Assembly (NCBI GenBank): GCA_020621965.1
Contig: JAHRYV010000005.1
Location: 1-64,000, forward strand
Source of the DNA: Curvibacter sp.
Lineage (GTDB): Bacteria > Pseudomonadota > Gammaproteobacteria > Burkholderiales > Burkholderiaceae_C
DNA: 64,000 nucleotides
Reading direction: 5' to 3'
A program made the translations under genes and the position numbers. Shown here piece by piece: positions 27,117-36,941 of the stretch; position 1 is the stretch's first letter, and every line of letters begins with the position of its first letter. The notes below the pieces were generated by a model. It made no database searches. It was not told the DNA's origin and saw only the letters and a program-made list of their open reading frames with translations.

Positions 27117-27809
27117 ATGATCACCAGGATCCTCTCCGACACCTGCGCCAAAGTGCAGGCCAAGCGCGAGCGGCGCAAGGAAGCCCGCCCGGGTGAATTG
27201 TTGGCCGCCGCGCTGGAGTTGTTCGTCGAAAAAGGTTATGCCGCCACCCGCTCCGAGGAAGTGGCGCGCCGTGCCGGCGTCTCCAAGGGCACGCTGTTCC
27301 TCTACTTCGCCAGCAAGGAAGAGCTGTTCAAGGCCGTGGTGCGCGAAAACCTGGCCGGCCGCATTCCCGAGTGGGAAGCCGAATTCGCCGCCTACACCGG
27401 CAGCACGGCCGACATGCTGCGTTATGCCATGCAGACCTGGTGGCAGCGCGTGGGTGCCACACCGGCCTCGGGCATCACCAAGCTGATGATGAGCGAGGCC
27501 AGCAACTTCCCCGAACTCGCCGTCTTCTACCAGCAGGAAGTCATCCAGCCCGGCCAGAACCTGATCCGGCGCATCCTGCAGCGCGGGGTGGACCGCGGTG
27601 AATTCCGCCCCCTGGACATGGAACACGCCGTGTACCTGGTGCTGGCGCCGATGATCTTCCTCATGTCGTGGAAACATTCCTTCGGCGCCTGTGGCTGCGT
27701 GCTCACGCCGCTCGATCCGGAAAAGTACCTCGCGCAGCAGGTGGATACCCTGTTGTACGGCCTGTGCCCGGACGGCCGACCTCTTCCCAAGGAAAGCAAA
27801 AGAACATGA
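27117..27809 (+). CDS. TetR-family transcriptional regulator
   Basis: A 230-residue regulator. The helix-turn-helix lies in ALELFVEKGYAATRSEEVARRAGVSKGTLFLYFASKEELFKAVV (residues 31-76), the standard TetR DNA-binding part. The rest is a helical ligand domain with a Cys-containing stretch (SFGACGCVL) near residue 190. Its stop overlaps the RND adaptor start (ATGA), so it very likely represses the efflux operon it heads, as AcrR/TtgR-like proteins do. The inducer is unknown. Confidence 0.88.
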   Translation: MITRILSDTCAKVQAKRERRKEARPGELLAAALELFVEKGYAATRSEEVARRAGVSKGTLFLYFASKEELFKAVVRENLAGRIPEWEAEFAAYTGSTADMLRYAMQTWWQRVGATPASGITKLMMSEASNFPELAVFYQQEVIQPGQNLIRRILQRGVDRGEFRPLDMEHAVYLVLAPMIFLMSWKHSFGACGCVLTPLDPEKYLAQQVDTLLYGLCPDGRPLPKESKRT

Positions 27810-28957
27810 AACGCTGGATCAAGTGGGGCCTGGTGGCCCTGGTCGTGGTGCTGCTGGCCGCAGGTGTGCTCAACGCGCTGCGCGCGCGCAAGGCCCAGCA
27901 GGCCGCCGTGGCCGAACAGTCGGCACGCGGCGCGCAGGCCGTGGTCGAACTGGCGGCGGCCGACGTCTTCGCGCTCAGGACACTGGAGCTCACCCGCGGC
28001 CTGCCGGTCTCGGGCACGCTCAAGGCGGTGAACACCGCCTTCGTCAAGGCGCGCGTGCCGGGTGAGCTGCAGGGACTGAGCGTGCGCGAAGGCGACGCCG
28101 TGCGGGCCGGCCAGGTGGTCGCGCGCATCGATCCCGCCGAGTACGAGGCCCGGCTGCGCCAGGCCCAGCTGCAGGCCGACGCCGCGCGCGCGCAGATCGA
28201 CATCGCCCAGCGCCAGTTCGACAACAACCGCGCCCTGGTGAACCAGGGTTTCATCTCCAAGACCGCGCTGGACACCTCGCAGGCCAACCTCAACGGCGCG
28301 CGTGCCAGCTTCGAGGCCGCCATGGCCGCGGCCGACGTGGCGCGCAAGAGCCTGAACGACACCGTGCTCAAGGCACCCATGAGCGGCTACATCGCGCAAC
28401 GCCTGGCGCAGCCGGGCGAGCGGGTGGCGGTGGATGCGCGCATCGTCGAGATCGTCGACCTCTCACGCCTGGAGATCGAGGCTGCGCTCAGCGCCGCCGA
28501 TACGGTGGGTGTGCGTGTCGGCCAGCAGGCCCTGCTGCAGGTCGAAGGCCACGCACAGCCGGTGCCCGCGCGGGTGGCCCGCATCAACCCCAGCACCCAG
28601 GCCGGCAGCCGCAGCGTGCTGGTCTACCTGCAGCTCAAGGGCATTGCGGGCCTGCGCCAGGGCCTGTTCGCGCAAGGCTCGCTCGGCACCGAGCGGCTCA
28701 AGACCGCCGCCGTGCCGCTGGCAGCGGTACGCAACGACAAGCCCCTGCCCTATGTGCAGGTGGTGCAGGGCGAGCAGGTGCGCCACCTGACGGTGACGCT
28801 GGGCGCACGCGGCCAGGCCGACGGCCAGGAGATGGTGGCGGTCAACGGCCTGCCCGAGGGCAGCACGGTGCTGGCCGGCGCGGTCGGCCCGCTGCGCGAG
28901 GGCACGGTCGTGCGCTACACCGCCGCCCCGGCCCCGGTCGCGGCGCCTGCCCGCTGA
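27806..28957 (+). CDS. RND efflux periplasmic adaptor (membrane fusion protein)
   Basis: A 383-residue adaptor. One N-terminal anchor helix (IKWGLVALVVVLLAAGVL) is followed by a lipoyl/biotinyl-like half (VKARVPGELQGLSVREGDAVRAGQVVARID), an alpha-hairpin coiled coil (residues about 115-175), the second lipoyl half (DTVLKAPMSGYIAQRLAQPGERV), a beta barrel and a membrane-proximal domain. It bridges the inner-membrane pump and a TolC-type channel. The pump gene starts ten bases downstream but is interrupted. Confidence 0.9.
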   Translation: MKRWIKWGLVALVVVLLAAGVLNALRARKAQQAAVAEQSARGAQAVVELAAADVFALRTLELTRGLPVSGTLKAVNTAFVKARVPGELQGLSVREGDAVRAGQVVARIDPAEYEARLRQAQLQADAARAQIDIAQRQFDNNRALVNQGFISKTALDTSQANLNGARASFEAAMAAADVARKSLNDTVLKAPMSGYIAQRLAQPGERVAVDARIVEIVDLSRLEIEAALSAADTVGVRVGQQALLQVEGHAQPVPARVARINPSTQAGSRSVLVYLQLKGIAGLRQGLFAQGSLGTERLKTAAVPLAAVRNDKPLPYVQVVQGEQVRHLTVTLGARGQADGQEMVAVNGLPEGSTVLAGAVGPLREGTVVRYTAAPAPVAAPAR

Positions 28958-28967
28958 GGCCCCGACC

Positions 28968-31900
28968 ATGTGGTTCACGCGCGTCAGCCTCAAGAACCCG
29001 GTCTTCGCCACCATGGTCATGTTGGCCATCGTGGTGCTGGGCCTGTTTTCCTACCAGCGCCTGCAGGTCGACCAGTTCCCCAACGTCGACTTCCCGGTGG
29101 TGGTGATCAGCACCACCTATCCCGGCGCCTCGCCCGAGATCGTGGAGAGCGAGGTCACCAAGAAGATCGAGGAAGGCGTCAACTCGATTGCCGGCATCAA
29201 CGCCCTGACCTCGCGCAGCTACGACAGCCAGTCGGTGGTGATCATCGAGTTCCAGCTGCACATCGACGGGCGCAAGGCGGCCGAGGACGTGCGCGAGAAG
29301 GTGGCCGCCATCCGCCCCACCCTGCGCGACGAGGTCGAGGAGCCGCGGGTGCTGCGCTTCGACCCGGCCAGCCGCGCCATCTGGTCGCTGGCGGTCTTGC
29401 CTGACAGCAGCGCCGCCAAGGTGCCGTCCGCGGTGGAGCTGACCAGCTGGGCCGACCAGGTGCTGAAGAAACGGCTGGAGAACGTGCGCGGCGTCGGCGC
29501 CGTCACCCTGGTGGGCGCCACCAAACGCGAGATCAACCTCTACCTGCGCCCCGAGGCGCTGGAGGCCTACGGCATCACGCCGGCCCAGGTGGTGGCCGCG
29601 GTGCAGAGCGAGAACCAGGAACTGCCGGTGGGCGCGGTGCGTTCGCAGGCGCACGAGCTGGTGGTGCAGATCGACGCGCGCATGCGCCGGCCGGAGGACT
29701 TCGGCCGCATCATCGTGGCGCGCAAGGGCAGCACACCGATCCGCCTGGCCCAGCTGGCCACGGTGCAGGACGGCCCGCAGGAAATCGAGACCCTGGCCTT
29801 GCACGATGGCCAGCGCACCCTGCTGCTGTCGGTGCAGAAGGCGCAGGACGAGAACACCATCGCCGTCATCGACGGCCTGACCCGCACCGTGACCGAGATG
29901 AAGTCCCAGTTGCCGCCGGGCGTGCGGCTGGAGCCCATCTTCGACGGCTCGCGCCCGATCCGGGTGGCGGTGCAGAACGTGCGCCAGACGCTGTTCGAAG
30001 GCGCCATCCTGACCATCCTGATCGTCTTCCTGTTCCTGAACTCATGGCGCTCGACCGTCATCACCGGGCTGACGCTGCCGATCGCGCTGATCGGCACCTT
30101 CCTCTTCATGTACTGGTTCGGCTTCACCATCAACATGATCACGCTGATGGCGCTGTCCCGTGCGTGGGCCTGCTGATCGACGACGCCATCGTGGTGCGCG
30201 AGAACATCGTGCGCCACGTGCAGATGGGCAAGGCGCCGTATCAGGCCTCGCTGGACGGCACGCAGGAGATCGGCTGGCGGTGCTGGCCACCACCTTCTCC
30301 ATCGTGGCGGTGTTCCTGCCCATCGGCTTCATGGGTGGCATCATCGGCAAGTTCTTCCACGAGTTCGGCATCACCATCGTGGCCGCGGTGCTGATCTCCA
30401 TGTTCGTAAGCTTCACGCTGGACCCCATGCTGTCCTCGCTCTGGCACGACCCCAGCATCCACACGCACGGGCACAAGGGCGAAGCGCTCACCTTCTACGA
30501 CAAGACCATCGGCCGCGTCACCGGCTGGTTCGACCGGTCCACCGAGAACCTGGCCCACGTCTACCACGACATCCTCGACTGGTCGCTGCGCCACAAGCCG
30601 GCCACGCTGGCGCTGGCCTTCGGGGTCTTCGTGACCAGCATCGTCATGGTGCCGCTGCTGGGCACGGAGTTCGTCCCCAAGGCCGACTTCTCCGAAACCA
30701 CGGTCAACTTCTACACCCCGGTGGGCTCCTCCATCGAGGCCACCGAGGCCAAGACCCGCCAGGTGCAGGCCATCCTGCGCGAGTTCCCCGAGGTGCGCTA
30801 CTCGCTGGCCACGCTCAACACCGGCAACGCGCTGGGCAAGAACTACGCCAGCGTCTATGTACGCCTGGTCGACCGCAAGGACCGCCAGCGCAACGTGGAC
30901 CAGATGGCCGCGACGCTGCGCGAGCGGCTGCGCCAGGTGCCGGGCATCACCGTCACCCACTCCGGCCTGCTCGACCCGGTGGGCGGGCAGAAGCAGATCG
31001 AGTTCTCGCTGCAGGGCAGCGACCTGCAGGAGCTCGAGCGGCTCAGCCAGCTGGTGATGGACCAGCTGCGCGACATCCCCGGCCTGGTGGACCTGGACTC
31101 CAGCGTCAAGGCCGGCAAGCCCACCATCGACGTGCAGATCCGGCTCGAGGCGGCCGCCGACCTGGGCCTGAACGTGAGCCAGATCGCCGGCGCCCTGCGC
31201 ACCCTGGTGGCCGGCCAGACGGTGGGCAACTGGCGCGCCAGCGACGACCAGACCTACGACGTCAACGTGCGGCTGGCGCCCACGGCGCGCAACACCCTGT
31301 CCGACCTGGAGCGCCTGCCCTTTGCCATGGGCAGCAACAGCGACGGCAGCTCGCGCGTGGTGCGCCTGAACCAGGTCGCCGAGCTGCGCGAGGGCACCGG
31401 CTCCAACCAGATCAACCGGCGCGACCTGATGCGCGAAGTGGCCATCAATGCCAACGTCTACAACCGCTCGATGGGCGAGATCTCGGCCGACATCCGCAAG
31501 GTGCTCGACGGCGTCGCCTTCCCGCCCGGCTACCGCTACCAGTTCGGCGGCTCGACCAAGAACATGCAGGAGTCCTTCGGCTACGCGCTGTCGGCGCTGG
31601 CGCTGGCCATCATCTTCATCTACATGATCCTGGCCAGCCAGTTCAAGAGCTTCTTCCAGCCGCTGGCGCTGATGACCTCGCTGCCGCTGACCCTCATCGG
31701 CGTGGTGCTGCGCGCTGATGTTCCGCTCACCCACCTCCATGTTCTCCATCATCGGCGTGGTCATGCTCATGGGCCTGGTGACCAAAAACGCCATCCTGCT
31801 GGTGGATTCGCCATCTCCGCGCGCGCGGACGGCATGGGCGCAGCGCCGCCCTGCTGATGGCCGCGCGGTGCGGCTGCGCGATCCGATGACCACCCTGGCC

Positions 31901-32092
31901 ATGATCTTCGGCATGGTGCCGCTGGCCTTTGCCCTCTCCGAAGGCTCGGAGCAGCGCGCCCCCATGGGCCAGGCAGTGATCGGCGGTGTCATCACCTCCT
32001 CGCTGCTGACGCTGGTGGTGGTGCCTGTGGTCTACTGCTATATGGACGACTTCAGCCAGTGGCTGCGCCGGCGCCTGGGCCCCAAAAAGTGA
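28968..32092 (+). pseudogene. RND efflux pump gene broken by several single-base indels
   Basis: The reading frame encodes an AcrB-type pump of about 1040 residues: MWFTRVSLKNPVFATMVML, VDQFPNVDFPVVVISTTYPG, the porter domains, [23 protein letters not shown] and VTKNAILLVD are all recognisable. The frame shifts after LMALS (about 30158, one base lost), again at EIG (about 30278, one lost), after LIGVVL (about 31708, one gained), and three single bases are missing between 31805 and 31875. Thus no intact product is made as written. The rest shows no decay, so either a very recent pseudogene or sequence errors. An otherwise normal adaptor and regulator precede it. Confidence 0.85.
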
Positions 32093-32146
32093 GCGCCCGG
32101 TAAAATTTTCCAAGATCCTCTACAATACCCCATGGAGTATATGAAA

Positions 32147-32812
32147 ATGAACTTCGAACAAGCCCGCTTCAACATGATCGAGCAGCAGATCCGCCCCTGG
32201 AACGTGCTCGACGCCGCCGTGCTGGACCTGCTGTCGGTCGTGCGCCGCGAGGACTTCGTGCCGCCGGCCCACAAGGCCCTGGCCTTCGCCGACATGGAGC
32301 TGCCGCTGCGCGCCGGTGGCGAGCCGGGCCAGTGCATGCTGGCGCCCAAGGTCGAGGCCCGCATGCTGCAGGACCTGGCCGTGCAGAAACACGAGAAGGT
32401 GCTGGAGATCGGCACCGGCTCGGGTTACATGGCCGCCCTGCTGGCGCAGCGCGCCCAGCGCGTGATCTCGCTGGAGATCGAACCCGAACTGGTGCGCCTG
32501 GCGCGCGCCAACCTGCAGAAGGCCGGCATCTCCAACGTGGAAGTCCGCGAAGCCGACGGCGCCAAGGGCGTGCCGGTCGAGGCGCCGTTCGACGTCATCG
32601 TGCTCAGCGGTTCGGTGGCCGATGTGCCGCACAAGCTGCTGGAGCTGCTCAAGACCGGCGGCCGCCTGATGGCCATCGTGGGCGACGCCCCGGTCATGCG
32701 CGCCACCCTGATCACCCGCACCAGCACCGTCGAGTACCTGACGAGCCAGGGCTGGGACACGCTGGCGCCGCGCCTGCTGAATTTCCCGGAGCACCCGCGT
32801 TTCAATTTCTAG
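32147..32812 (+). CDS. Protein-L-isoaspartate O-methyltransferase-like protein
   Basis: A 221-residue SAM-dependent methyltransferase of the PCMT family, proposed to methylate damaged isoaspartyl residues. The SAM site is VLEIGTGSGYMAALLAQ, followed by VISLEIEPELVRLA. The N-terminal NMIEQQIRPWNVLD replaces the MV-x-Q classic start and is characteristic of the Burkholderiales version found next to tolC. The catalytic acceptor Ser/Thr region reads PLRAGGEPGQCMLAP. ATG 32147 is preferred; ATG 32132 is in frame. TACAAT at 32121 could be its minus-10. The annotation as true PCMT is uncertain because this group is divergent. Confidence 0.8.
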   Translation: MNFEQARFNMIEQQIRPWNVLDAAVLDLLSVVRREDFVPPAHKALAFADMELPLRAGGEPGQCMLAPKVEARMLQDLAVQKHEKVLEIGTGSGYMAALLAQRAQRVISLEIEPELVRLARANLQKAGISNVEVREADGAKGVPVEAPFDVIVLSGSVADVPHKLLELLKTGGRLMAIVGDAPVMRATLITRTSTVEYLTSQGWDTLAPRLLNFPEHPRFNF

Positions 32813-32842
32813 GCCGCGTCCTGCGGCGCAGGAGGTCCCATC

Positions 32843-33187
32843 ATGATCGACCACATCTACCCCGGCGATTTGAAAGACTGGATCGAGAAGGTCAAGGCCC
32901 ACGGCCGACCGCTCGTGCTGGATGTGCGCGAGCCGTCCGAGCTGGAGCGCGCCACCATCCCGCCGGCCCCGGAGTTCGATCTGGTGCACATCCCCATGGG
33001 CGTGATCCCGCCGCGCCTCAACGAGCTCGACCCGAGCCGTCCGGTGGCCTGCCTGTGCCACCACGGTGGGCGCAGCGCGCGCGTGGCGGCCTTCCTTGAG
33101 TACCAGGGCTTCAAGCACGTGGCCAACATCAACGGCGGCATCAACGCCTGGTCCATGCAACTGGACCCCCGCGTGCCGCGCTATTGA
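32843..33187 (+). CDS. Single-domain rhodanese-like protein
   Basis: A 114-residue rhodanese domain. The N-terminus shows LVLDVREPSELERATIP, and the active-site loop is ACLCHHGGRSARVA with the catalytic Cys in CHHGGRS. The GFKHVANINGGINAW end is typical. Family members transfer sulfane sulfur or bind it. It lies 30 bases after the methyltransferase and 53 before tolC in the order common in this bacterial group. Specific role unknown. Confidence 0.9.
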   Translation: MIDHIYPGDLKDWIEKVKAHGRPLVLDVREPSELERATIPPAPEFDLVHIPMGVIPPRLNELDPSRPVACLCHHGGRSARVAAFLEYQGFKHVANINGGINAWSMQLDPRVPRY

Positions 33188-33240
33188 AACCCGACACCCC
33201 GGTATCCATATACACCCCCGGAGTACCCGAAAGGACGACC

Positions 33241-34662
33241 ATGAAAACCTTCCGCCTGCTGCCCTTGACGCTGGCGATCGGCGCTGCCCTGGCCCTGCCC
33301 GCGCAGGCCCAGAGTCTGCTGGAACTGTATGACGCCGCCCGCGGCCATGACGCCGCCTTCCAGGCCGCCAAGTCGCAGTACGAAGCCAATCTGTCCAAGG
33401 CCGATCAGGCCAAATCGGCCCTGCTGCCCACGGTGAACCTCACCGCCGGTGCGTCCAACAGCCGCATCGACTACCAGGAACCCGCCGGCCAGCCCGCGCG
33501 CTCCTTCGACAACCAGAACGTCGGCATCAACGCCACCCAGCCGCTGTACCGCTCGGCCAACTACGCCAGCTACCAGCAGGGCACGCGCCAGACCGAACTG
33601 GCCGAAGCCCAGCTGCAGACCGCCGAGCAGGATCTGGTCGTGCGCGTGAGCCAGGCCTACTTCGACGTGCTGGCCGCGCAGGACAGCCTGGCCTTCGTGC
33701 AGGCACAGAAGGCCGCCGTGGCCGAGCAGCTGGCCTCGGCCCGGCGCAACTTCGAGGTCGGCACCGCCACCATCACCGACACGCGCGAGGCCCAGGCCCG
33801 CTACGACCTGGTGACCGCGCAGGAGATCGCCGCCGACAACGACCTGCGCGTCAAGAAGCTGGCCCTCGACCAGCTGGTCGGCAAGCCCGACACCAGCCCC
33901 TACCCGCTGGCGCCCGCCTCCACGCTGCCCGCCTTGGCGCCGCAAGACGTGAACACCTGGGTCCAGCAGGGCCAGGAACAGCACCCGGCCATCCGCCAGG
34001 CGCGCCTGGCCGTGGAGATCGCCGAGTACGAGACCGACAAGGCCAAGGCCGGCCACAAGCCCACGCTGGACCTCACCGCCAGCCACAGCATCAACCGCAA
34101 CGTCGGCGGCACGGCGCTGAGCTCCACCGACTCGCGCTACGCCCTCACCACGGTGGGTGTGCAGTTCAATATGCCGCTGTTCGCCGGTTTTGCCACCCAG
34201 AACCGCGTCAAGGAAACCCTGGCCCTGGAAGACAAGGCCCGCGCCGACCTGGACGCCGCGCAGCGCAACATCGCCCAGGCCACCCGCAGCGCCTACTTCG
34301 GCGTGGTCTCGGGGCTGGGCCAGGTGAAGGCGCTGGAAGCGGCCGAGGCCTCCAGCCAGAGTGCGCTGGATGCCAACAAGCTGGGTTACCAGGTGGGTGT
34401 GCGCATCAACATCGACGTGCTGAACTCGCAGAGCCAGTTGTTCGACACCAAGGCCAAGCTGGCCAAGGCGCGTTACGACGTGCTGGTCGGCGGCCTCAAG
34501 CTGCGCCAGGCCAACGGCACGCTCAAGAGCGAGGACCTGCAGGGCGTCAACAGCCTGCTGACCCCGCCGGCGCCGCCGGCCGAAACCCCGGCCACCGGCG
34601 CCCCCGCGGCGGCACCGGCCACGACACCGACCACGCCGGCCGCGCCCGCTCAGTCCAAGTAA
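33241..34662 (+). CDS. tolC: TolC-family outer-membrane channel protein
   Basis: A 473-residue exported protein. After the signal peptide (LLPLTLAIGAALALPAQAQ) come two repeats of the TolC type: long helical stretches (AKSQYEANLSKADQAKSALLPTVNLTAGAS; QARLAVEIAEYETDKAKAGHKPTLDLTAS) with barrel strands in NVGINATQPLYRSANYA and GVQFNMPLFAGFATQNRV. The C-terminal 35 residues are a Pro/Ala/Thr tail. It forms the outer channel for tripartite efflux and type I secretion, and may serve the RND adaptor upstream. Its end overlaps the convergent waaA stop by 13 bases. Confidence 0.9.
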   Translation: MKTFRLLPLTLAIGAALALPAQAQSLLELYDAARGHDAAFQAAKSQYEANLSKADQAKSALLPTVNLTAGASNSRIDYQEPAGQPARSFDNQNVGINATQPLYRSANYASYQQGTRQTELAEAQLQTAEQDLVVRVSQAYFDVLAAQDSLAFVQAQKAAVAEQLASARRNFEVGTATITDTREAQARYDLVTAQEIAADNDLRVKKLALDQLVGKPDTSPYPLAPASTLPALAPQDVNTWVQQGQEQHPAIRQARLAVEIAEYETDKAKAGHKPTLDLTASHSINRNVGGTALSSTDSRYALTTVGVQFNMPLFAGFATQNRVKETLALEDKARADLDAAQRNIAQATRSAYFGVVSGLGQVKALEAAEASSQSALDANKLGYQVGVRINIDVLNSQSQLFDTKAKLAKARYDVLVGGLKLRQANGTLKSEDLQGVNSLLTPPAPPAETPATGAPAAAPATTPTTPAAPAQSK

Positions 34663-35921
34663 GCCCGCAGGGCCTGGCAGGTGCGCTCGGTCGCGCCCCG
34701 GTGCGCCTGGGCAAAGCCGCTGGCCGCCGCCGCCATGGCCTGCTGGCGCCCGGGCTCCTGCACCAGTGCCAGCGCCGTGGCCACCGCCGGCTCCAGGGCC
34801 GCGCAGCGCAGCGCGGCGCCGGCCTCTTCGGCCAGGCTGGCGGCTTCCTCGAAGTTGAAGGTGTGCGGCCCCATGAGCACCGGGCAGCCACAGGCCGCCG
34901 CCTCGATCAGGTTCTGGCCGCCCAGCGGCGCAAAGCTGCCGCCCAGCAGGGCCGCATCACTCAGCCCGTAGTACACCGCCATCTCACCCAGGGAGTCACC
35001 GAGCCAGAGGTCGGCCGACTGGTCGACCAGCGTCGGCTGCTCGCCCCACTGGCTGCGGCGCGCCACGGTGTAACCCTGCGCGGCGATCAAAGCCGCCACC
35101 TCGTCGAAACGCTGCGGATGGCGCGGCACGATCAGCCACTGCACCGCGCGTGCGGCCTCGCCGGCCTGGCGCAGGCAGCGCAGCAGCTCGGCCTCCTCGC
35201 CCTCGCGCGAGCTGGCGAACATGATCACCGGCCGCCCCAGCGCGGCGCGCCAGGCGCGCCCGCGCGCCACCTGTTCGGCATCCGGTGCGGCATCGAACTT
35301 GAGATTGCCGTACACGCCCTGCACCGGGGCACCCAGCCGGGTCAGGCGCGCCGCATCGTCTTGCGTCTGCGCCCACACTGCCGCCAGGCTGCGATAGGCA
35401 GGGCCCGCCAGCCAGGCCAGCCGCTGCGCGCTGCGCAGCGACTTGTCACTCAGGCGCGCATTGGCCAGCACCAGCGGCACGCCGCTGCGCTCACAGGCGG
35501 CGGCCAGGTTGGGCCAGACCTCGGTCTCCAGCAGCAGCCCCAAGCGCGGGCGGAAATGATCGAGAAAACGCTGCACCGCCGCCGGTGTGTCCCAGGGCAA
35601 CCAGACCTGCATGTCGCCCTCGCGCAGCAGGCTGGCGCCCTCGGCGCGGCCGGTGGCTGTGCCATGGGTCAGCAGCAGGCGCATCTGCGGCCACTGGGCG
35701 CGCAGGCGCGCGAGCAGCACCGCCGCGGCGCGTGTCTCGCCCAGCGAGACCGCATGCACCCACAGCGTGCGACCGTCGGCCGGCAGCGGCGGCAGGCCGT
35801 AGCGGCCGAAGCGCTCCTCCACCGCCACCAGATAACCGGGCTCCTGCTGGCCGCGCCGGCGCAGCTTGCGGCGCACCAGCGGCTGGGCCAGCCAGGTCAG
35901 CAGCGTATAGGCCGCGCGCAT
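34650..35921 (-). CDS. waaA: 3-deoxy-D-manno-octulosonic acid (Kdo) transferase
   Basis: A 423-residue inner-membrane-associated glycosyltransferase that adds Kdo to lipid A precursor. Family marks are the N-terminal helix, RFGRYG, TLWVHAVSLGETRAA, LLLTHGTATGR, LLLETEVWPNLAAACE, the GNLKFD motif, FASSREGEEAELL, LIVPRHPQRFDEV, LWLGDSLGEMAVYYGLSDAALLGGSFAPLGGQNLIEAAACG. Length is typical. Its ATG shares one base with the waaC stop (TGATG), so the two are coupled. Confidence 0.94.
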   Translation of the reverse strand: MRAAYTLLTWLAQPLVRRKLRRRGQQEPGYLVAVEERFGRYGLPPLPADGRTLWVHAVSLGETRAAAVLLARLRAQWPQMRLLLTHGTATGRAEGASLLREGDMQVWLPWDTPAAVQRFLDHFRPRLGLLLETEVWPNLAAACERSGVPLVLANARLSDKSLRSAQRLAWLAGPAYRSLAAVWAQTQDDAARLTRLGAPVQGVYGNLKFDAAPDAEQVARGRAWRAALGRPVIMFASSREGEEAELLRCLRQAGEAARAVQWLIVPRHPQRFDEVAALIAAQGYTVARRSQWGEQPTLVDQSADLWLGDSLGEMAVYYGLSDAALLGGSFAPLGGQNLIEAAACGCPVLMGPHTFNFEEAASLAEEAGAALRCAALEPAVATALALVQEPGRQQAMAAAASGFAQAHRGATERTCQALRAYLD

Positions 35922-36910
35922 CAGGCCGCTCCCGCCGCGCGGCTCACGTCCAGCCAGGCCGACCAGACCGCCTCGACGCCAGGCGCCGGCTGCGCGTAGA
36001 CGCTGCGCTGGCGCCGGCGCTCCACGGGACCGGTGCGCCAGGCGGTGTCGAAGTTGTAGAGCTGCACATGCGGCAGGTCCAGCGCCACCGCGATGTGGCT
36101 CAGGCCGCTGTCCACACCGATGACACCGGCGCAGCCACCCAGGGCATCGGTCAGCGCATCGAGCGCCAGCCGCGGCCAGACCACGGCATGGGCCATCTCG
36201 CGCGCCAGGGCCTCGCTGCGCCGCTGCTCGTCATCAGTGCCGTGCAGCAGGGCGACGTCGAAACCGGCCGCGTCCAGCCGGCGCGCCAGTTCCAGCCAAT
36301 GCGTGGCCGGCCACTGCTTGTCGGCGCGTGAACTGCCGTGCACCAGGGCCACGCAAGGCCGGGCCGACGACGCGGCTTTGGCCGGGGCCGTGACGGCACG
36401 CAGTCCGAAGACCTCCTCGGTCGGCAACTCGTAGCCCAGGGCCTGCGCGCACAGCAGGCGCGAACGGTGCACCGCGTGCACGTGCGGCTCGATGCGCACG
36501 GCCACGTCGGCCACCCAGCGCGTCGGCGCTTCATAACCCGAACCCTCGGTCCGGTTGGCCAGGGCATAACGCTGGCCGCCGGGCGCCAGCCGCGCCAGCC
36601 AGGCCACCAGGGCCGATTTGGTAAGGCCCTGCAGGTCGATGACCGCGTCGTAGGCCTCGGCCTGCAGTTCGGTCTTGAAGGCCTTCCATTCGGCACGCGT
36701 GGTCGCGGCCAAGGGCGCCTTGCGCCAGCGCCGCAGCTCACAGGGAATGACACGGCGCACGCCCGCGCAGCGCTGCACCAGCGGCGCAAAACCCTTCTCC
36801 ACCACCCAGTCGATCTGCGCCTGCGGCAGGGCGCGGCGGATGTCCTGCACCGCCGGCATGGCGTGCACCACGTCGCCCAGCGAGGACAGCTTGACGATCA
36901 GTATTTTCAA
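35921..36910 (-). CDS. waaC: Lipopolysaccharide heptosyltransferase I
   Basis: A 329-residue GT9 enzyme that adds the first heptose to Kdo2-lipid A. It begins LKILIVKLSSLGDVVHAMPAVQDI, the classic start, and shows YDAVIDLQGLTKSAL, VALVHGSSRADKQWP, GVIGVDSGLSHIAVALDLPHVQLYN. The start is taken as TTG 36910, with GGAGA nine bases upstream; an ATG at 36970 would overlap the manB-like gene and add 20 residues that do not fit the family. It lies 31 bases after the phosphomannomutase gene. Confidence 0.9.
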   Translation of the reverse strand: MKILIVKLSSLGDVVHAMPAVQDIRRALPQAQIDWVVEKGFAPLVQRCAGVRRVIPCELRRWRKAPLAATTRAEWKAFKTELQAEAYDAVIDLQGLTKSALVAWLARLAPGGQRYALANRTEGSGYEAPTRWVADVAVRIEPHVHAVHRSRLLCAQALGYELPTEEVFGLRAVTAPAKAASSARPCVALVHGSSRADKQWPATHWLELARRLDAAGFDVALLHGTDDEQRRSEALAREMAHAVVWPRLALDALTDALGGCAGVIGVDSGLSHIAVALDLPHVQLYNFDTAWRTGPVERRRQRSVYAQPAPGVEAVWSAWLDVSRAAGAA

Positions 36911-36941
36911 ACCTGGGTCTCCAAGGGACGCCGGGGCGCGT

